This document shows, piece after piece, positions 9,067-17,974 of a DNA stretch of 64,000 bases. The notes under the pieces are model-generated. The model did no database searches, had not been told where the DNA came from, and saw only the letters and a program-made list of their open reading frames with translations. Made by a program: the position numbers and the translations under genes. This DNA comes from Merdimonas sp963929015 (GTDB lineage: Bacteria; Bacillota; Clostridia; Lachnospirales; Lachnospiraceae), in the NCBI RefSeq assembly GCF_963929015.1, contig NZ_CAWVHE010000011.1:62001-126000 (forward strand), written 5' to 3'. Each line of letters starts with the position of its first letter. Within the stretch, counting starts at the first letter, position 1.

Positions 9067-9563
9067 TGGAAACAAAAATCCCGTTTTATAATATTTTAAA
9101 TATGTTTTTGACTGGTTTGGTTTTTATCGGAGGATGTGCGATAATCTTTCCAGATACTGTAGAGGCAGTATTAAATAGCGACATAATCAAAAACCTTGGG
9201 ACAGGGCCTGAAGTTGTAGTTACTGTTTGTATATTTTCTGCGGCTTATGAGGTTGGGCTGATTATTAACCGTACCGGATCGGTTATACTAGAACCTTTTA
9301 TGAAATTTACAAAATTGATACCGTTTAATGATGACTACACTTTGTTTAACCAAAAGAAAAAGGAATATTCTATTATGAGTACATTATCGAGAGAATATGC
9401 TTTATCTCGCACTGGAATCGTCCTTTTCCTATCTCTGATGATTTTGTCAGCGTTTTTATCTAAGTGGTCTTTGGTAATTATTTGGGCTGTTATATCCGGA
9501 ATCTATTTCTTATCGTGCAGGAAATACGCCGGGAAAATAGTAGAACTTATGCAGAATGGATGA
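9066..9563 (+). CDS. Four-helix membrane protein paired with the MBL hydrolase
   Basis: 165 residues with two hydrophobic hairpins: FLTGLVFIGGCAIIFP and VVVTVCIFSAAYEVGLII near the N terminus, then TGIVLFLSLMILSAFL and LVIIWAVISGIYFL near the C terminus, separated by a soluble loop of about 50 residues. I recognise no family. The start touches the stop of the MBL gene and its own stop overlaps the ATG of hsdS, so the three are one translational unit. A membrane partner for a soluble hydrolase is reminiscent of defence effectors that act at the membrane, which is inference. Confidence 0.65.
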   Translation: METKIPFYNILNMFLTGLVFIGGCAIIFPDTVEAVLNSDIIKNLGTGPEVVVTVCIFSAAYEVGLIINRTGSVILEPFMKFTKLIPFNDDYTLFNQKKKEYSIMSTLSREYALSRTGIVLFLSLMILSAFLSKWSLVIIWAVISGIYFLSCRKYAGKIVELMQNG

Positions 9564-10774
9564 TGAAAATGACACCAGAAATTAAACATCGAATTAAGCA
9601 AATATGTCGGAAGGAAGTGCCGGATGCATATATTAAAACAGTATTAGGGATTGTTCCTGCTGATTGGAACCGATACACATTTGGTGATATTTATACCGAA
9701 AGGAAAGAGCCGGGAAACGAAACTCTGCCGCTTCTAACGGTTTCCATTCACTCGGGGGTATCGGATGGCGAAATAGAAGATACAGAACAGCCTAAAAAAG
9801 TAAAACGGATCAAGGATAAATCTCAATATAAGAAAGTAATATCTGGAGATCTCGTCTTTAATATGATGCGAGCTTGGCAAGGTGCTATAGGGACTGTTAG
9901 AAGTGAAGGAATGGTAAGTCCAGCCTACATTGTTGCAAAACCAAATGAAAAGGTTTATCCATTGTTTATGGACTATTATACAAGAACTTCTCAGATAATA
10001 AATCAAATCAACCGGCAGTCTTATGGTGTGACGGACTTTCGAAAACGACTATACTGGGATTCATTTATTCCAATTAGTTGTATACTCCCTCCTATTGCAG
10101 AACAACAGAAAATAACCATCATACTTACTACTCAGGATAAGGTTATTGAACTAAAAGAAAAATATCTTGCTGAAAAACAGAAACAAAAAAAATATCTCAT
10201 GCAACAACTATTGACGGGTAAAAAACGTTTGCCCGGATTTAGCAAAGCTTGGGAAACGGTAGAGTTAGAGAGGATTTTTGATTACATACAGCCAACAGCT
10301 TATTTGGTTAAAACAACTGATTATGATGCTTCATATAAAACGCCAGTATTAACTGCTGGAAAAACATTTATTCTTGGTTATACAAATGAAGCAGAAGGTA
10401 TTTTTAGTGACGTTCCAGTTGTAATATTTGACGATTTTACAACGGCAACAAAATATGTAGACTTCCCATTTAAAGTAAAATCATCCGCAATGAAGATTTT
10501 GACTATTAAGGATGGATTTAACATAATTTTTGCATATGAAGCGATGCAGTTAATTAAGTTTCATGTAGGCGGTCACGAAAGACACTGGATATCCAAATAT
10601 AGTTGTTTAACAATAGATATTCCTGGAATCGAAGAACAAAATGCCATCGCTAAAGTTCTTTCTACTGCTGATAGGGAAATCAAACTACTACAACAGGAGA
10701 TCGAGCAAGAAAAACAAAAGAAAAAGGCCTTGATGCAGCTTTTATTGACGGGGATTGTGAGGGTGAAAACATGA
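9560..10774 (+). CDS. hsdS: Type I restriction-modification specificity subunit
   Basis: A 404-residue HsdS with the usual two-fold layout: recognition domain 1 (from WNRYTFGDIYTERK), central helical spacer ending KKYLMQQLLTGKKRLPGF, recognition domain 2 (WETVELERIFDY onward), and a second spacer ending KKKALMQLLLTGIVRV. The near-repeat of the LMQxLLTG element shows the circular symmetry of the family. I choose ATG 9560, which overlaps the preceding stop (ATGATGA). A longer frame upstream runs inside the membrane-protein gene. It sets the DNA target of HsdM and HsdR. Confidence 0.93.
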   Translation: MMKMTPEIKHRIKQICRKEVPDAYIKTVLGIVPADWNRYTFGDIYTERKEPGNETLPLLTVSIHSGVSDGEIEDTEQPKKVKRIKDKSQYKKVISGDLVFNMMRAWQGAIGTVRSEGMVSPAYIVAKPNEKVYPLFMDYYTRTSQIINQINRQSYGVTDFRKRLYWDSFIPISCILPPIAEQQKITIILTTQDKVIELKEKYLAEKQKQKKYLMQQLLTGKKRLPGFSKAWETVELERIFDYIQPTAYLVKTTDYDASYKTPVLTAGKTFILGYTNEAEGIFSDVPVVIFDDFTTATKYVDFPFKVKSSAMKILTIKDGFNIIFAYEAMQLIKFHVGGHERHWISKYSCLTIDIPGIEEQNAIAKVLSTADREIKLLQQEIEQEKQKKKALMQLLLTGIVRVKT

Positions 10775-10953
10775 CAGAAAAAGAAATACAGGAACACGCT
10801 TGTAAAGAGTTACTGAAGAAAGTTGTTGATAGCGGACAGAACTATTCTGAAAAAATGAAGTCTGATTTAAAGGGAATTATTGACGTTGGTAAATCTCCAG
10901 AGGAAATTTGTGAAACGATAATTGCCTATTTTGCTATGTATACATGGGAGTAA
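10771..10953 (+). CDS. Small acidic protein of the restriction operon
   Basis: 60 residues (MTEKEIQEHACKELL...IIAYFAMYTWE), soluble and helical. The ATG overlaps the hsdS stop (ATGA), so it is translationally coupled. I do not recognise the family. Two more tight junctions follow, which supports a real gene. Confidence 0.6.
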   Translation: MTEKEIQEHACKELLKKVVDSGQNYSEKMKSDLKGIIDVGKSPEEICETIIAYFAMYTWE

Positions 10954-10969
10954 AGAGAGGTGAAAACGT

Positions 10970-11143
10970 ATGGCAACTAATTTCCCAAGTGGTGATGGAC
11001 ATAGAAATGGTGCAGTAAAAGATCGATCCCAGGCTTTTAATCCAGTTACAAAACAATGGGTAAAGAGAAATAGTGGGACTGGCCGCTTTGTGGGTGTAAA
11101 AAAGAATGGAACTCCTTTTAAGGGAGTCCGCAAAGAAAAGTAA
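10970..11143 (+). CDS. 57-residue basic protein typical of type I restriction loci
   Basis: Too short for many gene callers. It has an AGAGAGGTG site 8 bases before ATG 10970. The product is rich in Lys, Gly and Asn (VKDRSQAFNPVTKQ, GRFVGVKKNGTPFKGV), with no cysteines or membrane segment. From memory, very similar small proteins sit just upstream of hsdR in other Firmicutes, with no assigned role. An antirestriction-regulating or assembly role is possible but unsupported. Confidence 0.65.
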   Translation: MATNFPSGDGHRNGAVKDRSQAFNPVTKQWVKRNSGTGRFVGVKKNGTPFKGVRKEK

Positions 11144-11222
11144 ATCCAGAGACAGTAGAGCGAGGCGGGATTTCCCGTCCCGCTATTCCTGTTTTTATTG
11201 ATATTTCCGAAAGGAGGTCACC

Positions 11223-14200
11223 ATGGATAAATCTTTGTACTTAGAAAAGAATATCAGTCAGCAGCCGGCTATTGATCTGCTACGGTCCATGGGTTATACC
11301 TATATTACACCGGAGGACTGCGAGGTGCAGAGAGGCAGTCGGTACCATGTGCTACTCAGAGATATTCTCCGGGGGCAGTTGCGTCGGCTCAACCGTTATG
11401 CTTTTGCTGGTGCGGAAAATGAGTTTTCTGCTGCTAATATTGAACGTGCTATGGAAGACCTGGATGAGCCTTTAACCGATGGTTTAGTGCGTACTAGTGA
11501 AAGAATTTATGACGCTCTTTTGCTTGGTAAAAGTTATCCAGAGACTGTGGGTGAGGGAAAAACACTTAGCTTTAATTTGAAATATATTGATTGGGAACAC
11601 CCGGAAAACAACTTGTTCCATGTTACCGAGGAATTTGCGGTAGATAGTCGAGACAAGTTCCACAACGCTCGACCGGATATCGTGCTGTTCATCAATGGTA
11701 TTCCTTTTGCTGTCATTGAATGCAAAGTGCCCCAGATTAGCGTTGAGCAGGCTGTGGAACAGAACATCCGCAACCAACAGAAAGAATACATTCCACAGCT
11801 GTACAAGTTTGCTCAAATCGTGATGGCAACCAACAAGAATGGTGTAAAGTATGGCACTACTGGGACACCCAAGAAATTCTGGAATGTGTGGAAAGAGCAA
11901 AACACCGCTTTTTTAGAAGAGGCACTGGCACATTATGTGACCGACCGCTCTCCCACCGAGCAGGATCGGAATCTGATTTCTCTGTTCAGCAAAGAACGAG
12001 TAATGGAGCTGATTCGGTACTTTGTGCTCTTTGATGCCAATGTAAAGAAAATCTGCCGGTATCAGCAGTATTTTGCCATAAAAGAGATTATCAAGACCAT
12101 TCAGCAGACGAATGAAAAAGGTAATCGTCAAAGTGGTGTTATTTGGCACACTCAGGGTAGCGGCAAGAGCTTGACCATGGTCATGCTGGCGAAATATATC
12201 TTAATGGAATTGTCCAACTGCAATCCGAAAGTGGTTGTTGTCACAGACCGCAAGGAACTGGACCGTCAGATTGCTGCCACCTTTGCCCATACTCGCTTAA
12301 ATCCGGCTCGGGCCACCAGCGGGCGAAATCTGGTAGAGCTACTGGGCAGCGGCAAGGCGGATGTGGTTACTACCATCATCAACAAGTTCAACACCGCCGA
12401 GAAAATGGAGCACAAAAACTTTATGCGGGATGTATTTCTGCTGGTGGACGAGAGTCACCGCTCCAACTATGGACTGCTTGCTACCAAAATGAGGGCGGTA
12501 TTTCCAAATGCCTGCTACATCGGCTTTACCGGGACACCTTTGATGAAAAAAGAGAAAAATACTATGGCGAAGTTCGGTAAACTGATCCACAAATATACCA
12601 TCAAGGATGGCGTGGAGGATGGGGCTATCGTGCCACTCATTTACGAAGGTCGTTTTGTGGAGCAGAATGTGGACAAGGACAATATTGACCTTTGGTTCAA
12701 GCAGACTACCAAACGTCTCACGGAAACTCAGCGGGATGACCTTTCCCGGAAATGGAGTAGCATCCGTCGATTGACCTCCACTGATGCCCGTATTAAGCGG
12801 ATTGCACTGGATATCAACGAACACTTTATTGAAGGGTATAAAGATACCGGCTTTAAGGCTATGTTGGCCACCAATTATAAACGGGATGCGATACGGTATT
12901 TGGAGTGTTTTGAACAGTTTGGAGATCTGAATTGCGCTGTGGTGATCTCGCCACCCGATCTTCGGGAGGGTGTAGACGATGTGGACGAAGTTGCTGACGA
13001 TAAGGTTATTGCCTACTGGAATAAGATGATGAACCGCTACGGCGACGCGGATGCCTATGAAGAGTCCATGAAGAATCAGTTCTGCGTAGGCGACATCGAT
13101 ATTCTCATTGTGTGTAGCAAGCTGCTCACTGGCTTTGATGCCCCCATCTGTCAGGTGCTCTACATCGATAAGGAATTAAAGGAGCATGGTTTGCTTCAGG
13201 CTATTGCTCGTACCAACCGTTTGTATGAAGGTAAGGACTACGGTCTAATTGTAGACTACCGTGGATTGATTGAAAAACTGGATACCGCAATGGATTTATA
13301 TAGTGGTGCTGGGCTCGAAAATTTCGATGGCGGCGATTTGAAGGGTGTTGTGGTGGATGTTATGTCATCTGTGGCTGGCTTGAGAGAAGCCTATACCCAG
13401 CTAACGGAGCTGTTTGATGATCTGAAAAATCCCCATGATATCGAAGAAGTAGAAGTGCATCTTGTTGATGATAAGAAACGGGAGAACTTTTATAATCGTC
13501 TTTGTGCTTACGGCAAGGCATTGAATGTGGTATTGAATGCAGAACAGGCGTATGCAGCCTTTCCGAAAGATGAATTGAAGCAATACCAAAATACATTTAT
13601 ATTTTTTTCCAAGGTGCGCCGCAGTGTGAAAATCCGTTACTGCGATGCAATTGACAACCGAGAATATGAGCCGCTAATGCAAAATCTCCTGGATACGCAC
13701 CTTTCGGTGGCTGGCCTAAAGCAGATCACTAGTCCCATCGATATTTTAAACAAAGATGATTTTGTGCATGAATTAGAGGAGTTGGGATCTCTTCGGGCAA
13801 AGGCGGATGCTATTACCAGTAAGTTAACCCGCAGTATCAGTGAAAAATATCAGGAAAACCCAGCCTATTATGATAGCTTCTCCAAACGGATCAAAGAAGC
13901 GTTGGATCAGTACAAGGAAAAAGTGATCTCCGAGGCAGAATATCTGGCGAAGATGCGTACCATTATGGAAGATTATCACATCGGAAAGAGCACCGTGACT
14001 TACCCGGAATCTATTAAAAATAACATCCATGCACAGGCATTTTACGGTGTTCTGTCAGCAGTATTTGATGAAACGAAAGAAGCAGAGGTATCTCCTGGTT
14101 TTGCAGCGGAGATTGCGGAAGAGATTACAAAAATTGTGGTTAACCATAGTCAGGTGGACTGGAGTAACAATAAAACAATCCATGACCGAATCTCGCAGGA

Positions 14201-14312
14201 CATTGATGACCTTTTTTATAATTACGAAAAAGAACGAGGATTAAAACTGTCTTTTGACACCATTGATAAGATCATTGAAAATGTCAAAACAGTGGCGCTT
14301 AGGAGGTTTTGA
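11223..14312 (+). CDS. hsdR: Type I restriction endonuclease subunit
   Basis: 1029 residues, normal for HsdR. The N-terminal nuclease has D151-region (RPDIVLFINGIPFAVIECK) and E-x-K at about 166-168. The SF2 translocase follows with Walker A TQGSGKS near 312, DESH near 409, the TGTP motif in GFTGTPLMKKEK, and the motif VI region LLQAIARTNR near 660. A C-terminal helical domain binds the methylase core. It has an excellent AAAGGAGGTCACC site before ATG 11223. The gene has higher GC than hsdS. It cleaves unmodified DNA after ATP-driven translocation. Confidence 0.96.
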   Translation: MDKSLYLEKNISQQPAIDLLRSMGYTYITPEDCEVQRGSRYHVLLRDILRGQLRRLNRYAFAGAENEFSAANIERAMEDLDEPLTDGLVRTSERIYDALLLGKSYPETVGEGKTLSFNLKYIDWEHPENNLFHVTEEFAVDSRDKFHNARPDIVLFINGIPFAVIECKVPQISVEQAVEQNIRNQQKEYIPQLYKFAQIVMATNKNGVKYGTTGTPKKFWNVWKEQNTAFLEEALAHYVTDRSPTEQDRNLISLFSKERVMELIRYFVLFDANVKKICRYQQYFAIKEIIKTIQQTNEKGNRQSGVIWHTQGSGKSLTMVMLAKYILMELSNCNPKVVVVTDRKELDRQIAATFAHTRLNPARATSGRNLVELLGSGKADVVTTIINKFNTAEKMEHKNFMRDVFLLVDESHRSNYGLLATKMRAVFPNACYIGFTGTPLMKKEKNTMAKFGKLIHKYTIKDGVEDGAIVPLIYEGRFVEQNVDKDNIDLWFKQTTKRLTETQRDDLSRKWSSIRRLTSTDARIKRIALDINEHFIEGYKDTGFKAMLATNYKRDAIRYLECFEQFGDLNCAVVISPPDLREGVDDVDEVADDKVIAYWNKMMNRYGDADAYEESMKNQFCVGDIDILIVCSKLLTGFDAPICQVLYIDKELKEHGLLQAIARTNRLYEGKDYGLIVDYRGLIEKLDTAMDLYSGAGLENFDGGDLKGVVVDVMSSVAGLREAYTQLTELFDDLKNPHDIEEVEVHLVDDKKRENFYNRLCAYGKALNVVLNAEQAYAAFPKDELKQYQNTFIFFSKVRRSVKIRYCDAIDNREYEPLMQNLLDTHLSVAGLKQITSPIDILNKDDFVHELEELGSLRAKADAITSKLTRSISEKYQENPAYYDSFSKRIKEALDQYKEKVISEAEYLAKMRTIMEDYHIGKSTVTYPESIKNNIHAQAFYGVLSAVFDETKEAEVSPGFAAEIAEEITKIVVNHSQVDWSNNKTIHDRISQDIDDLFYNYEKERGLKLSFDTIDKIIENVKTVALRRF

Positions 14313-14317
14313 CATCA

Positions 14318-15043
14318 ATGGTCCAAGAAAGAACTGTTTTATATGAAAATAACGAAATTCACTACATGCTGGAGCGGAAGATGGTGAAAAATCTTAATCT
14401 GCGGGTTCATAAAGATTGCACGGTTTATGTTTCAGCAAATTCAGATATCCCAGCCGAAAAGGTTGATGATTTTGTGGCGAGCAAAGGAAATTATATTTGG
14501 TCGTCACAAAGAAAGTTTCGCGAGATGGCGCAGTATGCTCCTCAGCCCAAGCAATATGTCAGTGGAGAGACGTTCTATCTGTTGGGAAGAGGAGTTCGAC
14601 TGAAAGTGGAGAGAAATGTACAAGAAACAATTTCATCTAATGGGATTTATCTGTACCTCTGCGTGAAAAACCCGGATGATTATGAAAAAAAGAAAAGGAT
14701 GGTGACACGTTACTTGGATGAGCAGTGTCGAGCTATTTTCGGCGAGATTATTTTAGAAATCTACCCGATATTTCAAAAATATGGAGTGTCCATGCCAACC
14801 TTGAAAATTCGGGATATGGAAACGCGGTGGGGATCTTGCTTGGCAAAAAAAGGGGTTATTACATTGAATAAACGTTTATTGGAAGCACCACGAAACTGTA
14901 TCGAATATGTGGTGATGCATGAGTTCTGTCATTTTATTCATCCAAATCATTCAAAGCATTTTTATGGTTTCTTGGCTATGTTAATGCCTGATTGGAAAGA
15001 ACGTAAAACTATTTTGGATCGCAGTGCAACATTTTGGCTGTGA
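14318..15043 (+). CDS. YgjP-like (DUF45/M48-type) zinc metalloprotease of the restriction operon
   Basis: 241 residues from ATG 14318. A TTG at 14309 lies too close to the AGGAGG site. The fold is that of YgjP/SprT-like proteins: N-terminal beta domain (YMLERKMVKNLNLRVHKDCTVYV), then KIRDMETRWGSC, and the zinc motif HEFCHFIHPNHSKHFY near residue 201. The HExxH glutamate and both zinc histidines are present, with a third ligand downstream. Genes of this family are recurrent neighbours of hsdR. Their role is not settled and may be proteolytic control of the restriction complex. Confidence 0.85.
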   Translation: MVQERTVLYENNEIHYMLERKMVKNLNLRVHKDCTVYVSANSDIPAEKVDDFVASKGNYIWSSQRKFREMAQYAPQPKQYVSGETFYLLGRGVRLKVERNVQETISSNGIYLYLCVKNPDDYEKKKRMVTRYLDEQCRAIFGEIILEIYPIFQKYGVSMPTLKIRDMETRWGSCLAKKGVITLNKRLLEAPRNCIEYVVMHEFCHFIHPNHSKHFYGFLAMLMPDWKERKTILDRSATFWL

Positions 15044-15062
15044 GCTATAGGGAGGGAAAATA

Positions 15063-16076
15063 ATGTCGATGTGGTTATGTCGTGCCGGACGATACGGCGA
15101 GTTTGAGAACAAATTTCTTGAGGACAGTAGAGTATACTGTACTTGGGACAATTTAGCTGAATCAATCATGCAGTTCCACACTAAGCAAGATTTGCAACAG
15201 TATTTCGTGGACAACAACGTAGATGTAAAGGTCAAAACAGCAATGAACTGGGCAAGTCAGGTATGGCCATTCGCTCATGAGATGAAGAAGGGAGAAATTG
15301 TGGTTTTACCAAGCAAGATCAAGCCGGTAATTCATTTTGGCAAGATCACAGGTGATTATGAATTCTTGCCCAACAATAACAATCCCTACTATCACGCACA
15401 TCAAGTAGATTGGTTTGCCTGTGACATTCCTCGCACGGCTTTTGATCAGGATATCCTATATTCTTTTGGTGCCTTTATGACGATTTGTCGCATCAAACAG
15501 GAAGATCGCATTAAAGCGGTCATTAGTGCACATAAGCAGGGAAAGAAAGTACCCAAAATCACTCTTCATGAGTTACAGAATGATGAAGAAGTCCGCGACA
15601 TTGAAAATGAAGCTTTAGGGGTTATTACAAATCTGATAATCCAAAAGACCAAAGGGCATGGTTTAGCAAGAATTGTAGATGCAATTCTCCGGGCAAAAGG
15701 GTTCACTACATACGTTAGTCCGGCTGGGCCGGATAAAGGTGTGGATATTCTGGCTTCTGCTGGTACACTTGGCTTTGGTAGTCCTAAAATCTGTGTCCAG
15801 GTTAAGTCTACGGATGTGCCTGTGGATCGGATAGTACTGGATCAACTGGGCGGCGTGATGAAAAACTTCAATGCCGACTATGGTTTGTTGGTGTCGTGGA
15901 GCGGGTTTAAATCTTCGGTCATCAACGAAATAGCCAAACAATTTTTTGAGATACGCCTTTGGACTCATAAAGAAATTATCGAGGAGTTTTTGAGATATTA
16001 TGACCAAATGGATGATGAAATCAAAGAATTGATTCCCCTCAAAAAGATTTGGGTTGTAAACAATAGTGAAGAATAG
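15063..16076 (+). CDS. Mrr-like restriction endonuclease
   Basis: 337 residues. The C-terminal half carries a PD-(D/E)xK nuclease of Mrr type: GFTTYVSPAGPDKGVDILA provides the acidic residue and ICVQVKST the Q-x-K pair, in the usual spacing, with HGLARIVDAILRAKG as the preceding helix. The N-terminal half (SMWLCRAGRYGEFENKF...) is a separate domain seen in some Mrr-type proteins that may sense modified DNA. It follows the metalloprotease at 19 bases with an AGGGAGG site and ends the operon. It probably adds a second, modification-dependent barrier to foreign DNA. Confidence 0.85.
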   Translation: MSMWLCRAGRYGEFENKFLEDSRVYCTWDNLAESIMQFHTKQDLQQYFVDNNVDVKVKTAMNWASQVWPFAHEMKKGEIVVLPSKIKPVIHFGKITGDYEFLPNNNNPYYHAHQVDWFACDIPRTAFDQDILYSFGAFMTICRIKQEDRIKAVISAHKQGKKVPKITLHELQNDEEVRDIENEALGVITNLIIQKTKGHGLARIVDAILRAKGFTTYVSPAGPDKGVDILASAGTLGFGSPKICVQVKSTDVPVDRIVLDQLGGVMKNFNADYGLLVSWSGFKSSVINEIAKQFFEIRLWTHKEIIEEFLRYYDQMDDEIKELIPLKKIWVVNNSEE

Positions 16077-16207
16077 ATGTAATAGCTAAGGCGATAGAAA
16101 TAATTTGTATTAAGTAAAATCATGTCCAATAAAATCTCTATGACAAATAAATTTATAGATTTAGCTTGGCGAGATGGATTAAAACATTTTTCTTTTTCGT
16201 TTTGATA

Positions 16208-16248
16208 AATAAAAGCTACTGGATGGCAATGTCCCAGTAGCTTTTATT
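16208..16248. terminator. Bidirectional terminator between the restriction operon and an XRE gene
   Basis: A perfect 15-base-pair stem (16208-16222 with 16234-16248), 11-base loop, A-rich on the left and T-rich on the right, serves converging genes. The stop codon of the minus-strand XRE gene lies inside the right arm. Confidence 0.85.
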
Positions 16249-16444
16249 CTTTCTCAAATCTGATAATATCATTAGGTTTGCAATTCAAAATTTCACAAAG
16301 TCTTTCCAGTGTAAACATAGTAATGGACTTATTATGTTTTAAATTATTGATTGTCCGGGGATTGATACCATACTTATGAATCAGTGTATAGGTGGAGATA
16401 TCCCGTTTCTTCATGGTCTCCCATAATGGAGAATAGCTTATCAT
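16244..16444 (-). CDS. Small XRE-family regulator
   Basis: 66 residues of almost only helix-turn-helix (TYTLIHKYGINPRTINNLKHNK, then FTLERLCEILNCKPNDIIRF), typical of YozG-like Cro/CI proteins. It is transcribed divergently from the next gene at 16552 and could regulate the 108-base region between them. The role within the mobile element is unknown. Confidence 0.85.
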   Translation of the reverse strand: MISYSPLWETMKKRDISTYTLIHKYGINPRTINNLKHNKSITMFTLERLCEILNCKPNDIIRFEKE

Positions 16445-16497
16445 TTCTGCTCACTTCCCAGTTTGTAATATAATCATTATCATGGGAAAAATAATAG

Positions 16498-16526
16498 TTT
16501 ACTATACTGAAAAATGTATCTATAAT
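16498..16526 (+). promoter_or_regulatory. Promoter of the acidic hypothetical gene
   Basis: TTTACT (16498-16503), 17-base spacer, perfect TATAAT (16521-16526), 25 bases before the ATG at 16552. Confidence 0.6.
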
Positions 16527-16551
16527 AGAGGCATATGAAAGGAGAGCAGGG

Positions 16552-16905
16552 ATGAAAAAATATGATGAGCTATCCAACAATGAAAAACATAATTTTGAAG
16601 AATTCCTTATCTTAACATTCGAGTTTTCCGAAGATGAGCTGGCGGCAATCGATAAGCAAAAGCCGATGACAATGGAACTTTTTTCTTCATGTCTGGTTAA
16701 GTGTACGGAATTGGGAATTTATAAACTTTTCGAAAGGTTGTTGGATGAGTATCCGGAATTATCAGATAAATACGTAAAAGCTATCGAGGATGATATAAAG
16801 GATGTAGTGTTGCCAGAGAGAACTCCAGAAGAGGAGGAAGAGAGCTGGAATCGATTGTGCGAAAGGATAAAAAAAGAATATGGTGATGATTTAATAAGCG
16901 AATAG
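16552..16905 (+). CDS. Acidic hypothetical protein
   Basis: 117 residues, strongly acidic and helical (DELSNNEKHNFEEFL, PERTPEEEEESWNRLCERI), no membrane segment or metal motif. It has a GGAGAGCAGGG site and its own promoter and terminator. It is divergent from the XRE gene. Acidic small proteins in such elements are sometimes DNA mimics or antitoxins, but nothing here decides that. Confidence 0.6.
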   Translation: MKKYDELSNNEKHNFEEFLILTFEFSEDELAAIDKQKPMTMELFSSCLVKCTELGIYKLFERLLDEYPELSDKYVKAIEDDIKDVVLPERTPEEEEESWNRLCERIKKEYGDDLISE

Positions 16906-16933
16906 CTGCCGGAAAATCTGGTGGCTATTTTTT
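16904..16933 (+). terminator. Rho-independent terminator
   Basis: A 9-base-pair stem with three G-U pairs (16904-16912 with 16918-16926) followed by ATTTTTT. It overlaps the stop codon of the acidic protein gene. Confidence 0.75.
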
Positions 16934-16962
16934 ATAACAGAAATCTATGAATTAAAAATTGG

Positions 16963-16993
16963 CATCCGGTCAAAAAAGGCGGGATGTTTTTTT
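16963..16993 (+). terminator. Second terminator-like hairpin
   Basis: CATCCGGTC (16963-16971) and GGCGGGATG (16978-16986) pair over eight positions around an A6 loop and are followed by seven T. Confidence 0.65.
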
Positions 16994-17053
16994 ATGCACT
17001 TTATCAAAAACTTTGTCTCAAAACACTGTATAATCCTCGAATTTCCTTTCTAT

Positions 17054-17250
17054 AAGTGAGGGGAAATATTTTTTGAAGCAGAAAATTAAAAGATTTTTCG
17101 AATCTCCTTGTATTTCTGCCTCTGACGATTGGGTTAAGTGAGGGGATCTTTAAAGAATAAAAAAGACAAGAGCGGATCTGGTTGATAAGAATGAAATGAT
17201 TTCTTTTTGCCGTTGTATAATAGCCGCTCCCGGTTACGTTAAGTGAGGGG
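17054..17250 (+). repeat. Three copies of AAGTGAGGGG upstream of the mobilization region
   Basis: Identical 10-mers lie at 17054-17063, 17136-17145 and 17241-17250, the last two preceded by GTTAAGTG. Spacing is 82 and 105 bases. The stretch has no gene. The copies may be binding sites for a relaxosome, replication or regulatory protein of the element. Confidence 0.55.
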
Positions 17251-17261
17251 GTAGATATTAT

Positions 17262-17451
17262 AGAGCAAGATCCACCCGTGTTAAGCGGTTATGCCATTCC
17301 TGGCAGTCCACTAACTTACAGGTTGAGCTCTTGATGGGGATTTTCCCAGAGCAAGATCCACCCCGTAATACACTATCGTGTTTTCCTGTGTAGGGCTCTT
17401 GCTTGGGATTTCGATTCCCCATACCCTCGATGATCTGCCGATTTGGCAGAT
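17262..17451 (+). other. Candidate origin of transfer
   Basis: The 300-base gene-free stretch before mobC holds two identical 16-mers AGAGCAAGATCCACCC (17262-17277, 17348-17363), a partly inverse element GGGCTCTTGCTTGGG, a TACAC...GTGTA hairpin (about 17371-17395) and a perfect ATCTGCC/GGCAGAT hairpin (17433-17451). Clusters of direct and inverted repeats upstream of mobC are where oriT lies in mobilizable elements. The nick site is not identified. Confidence 0.5.
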
Positions 17452-17565
17452 ATTGGCGTCCACTGGAAAGTGAGACGCAGCACAAAAGGTAGATTCCGGC
17501 AGGACTGTCGGTTCTCCCATTTGTGATGTTACTGAAGTAACAGAAAAGAGAAGAAAGGAGGAACC

Positions 17566-17952
17566 ATGAGAAAAAAGAGATTAGAACGGGAACTGAACCA
17601 TCCGCATTTTGTCGGAGTCCGGCTGTCGGATATTGAATTGGAACTTCTGGACAGGAAAGCAGAGATCCTGGGGGTGTCCAGATCCGAATGCCTGCGGAAA
17701 CTTCTGGTGGAAAAGGAAATCGTGCATCGGGTAGAAGTGGTCGCCGATATGGAAGAACTCCGAAGGTTGGTAGGCGAGTATGGAAAGATCGGTGTGAACC
17801 TGAATCAGATCGCACGGTACTTCAATACGGGCGGGGAACGTTCGCTGGCTATGGAAGATGAAATCCGTCACTGCATTGCGGAATTGTTCGCACTCAGGGA
17901 AGAAGTGTTGAAGATGGCAGGAGATTTTGAACGGGATTACCGGGGCGGTTAA
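17566..17952 (+). CDS. mobC: MobC-family relaxosome accessory protein
   Basis: 128 residues with a ribbon-helix-helix-like start (HPHFVGVRLSDIELELLDRKAEILGVSRSECLRKLL) and the MobC signature GVNLNQIARYFNTGG. It has an AAAGGAGG site before ATG 17566. MobC opens DNA at oriT to let the relaxase nick. The relaxase gene that normally overlaps the 3' end of mobC is absent: non-coding repeats begin right after the stop. The element would therefore need a relaxase in trans. Confidence 0.88.
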   Translation: MRKKRLERELNHPHFVGVRLSDIELELLDRKAEILGVSRSECLRKLLVEKEIVHRVEVVADMEELRRLVGEYGKIGVNLNQIARYFNTGGERSLAMEDEIRHCIAELFALREEVLKMAGDFERDYRGG

Positions 17953-17974
17953 AGTAGTCCAGATGAATTGTTCC

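Noticed and set aside
9464..9559. Longer N terminus for HsdS
   Set aside because: It lies entirely within the membrane-protein gene and lacks a site; ATG 9560 gives a normal overlap.
17054..17250. CRISPR-like array
   Set aside because: Only three 10-base repeats with uneven spacing and no cas gene; a CRISPR array would have longer repeats and regular spacers.
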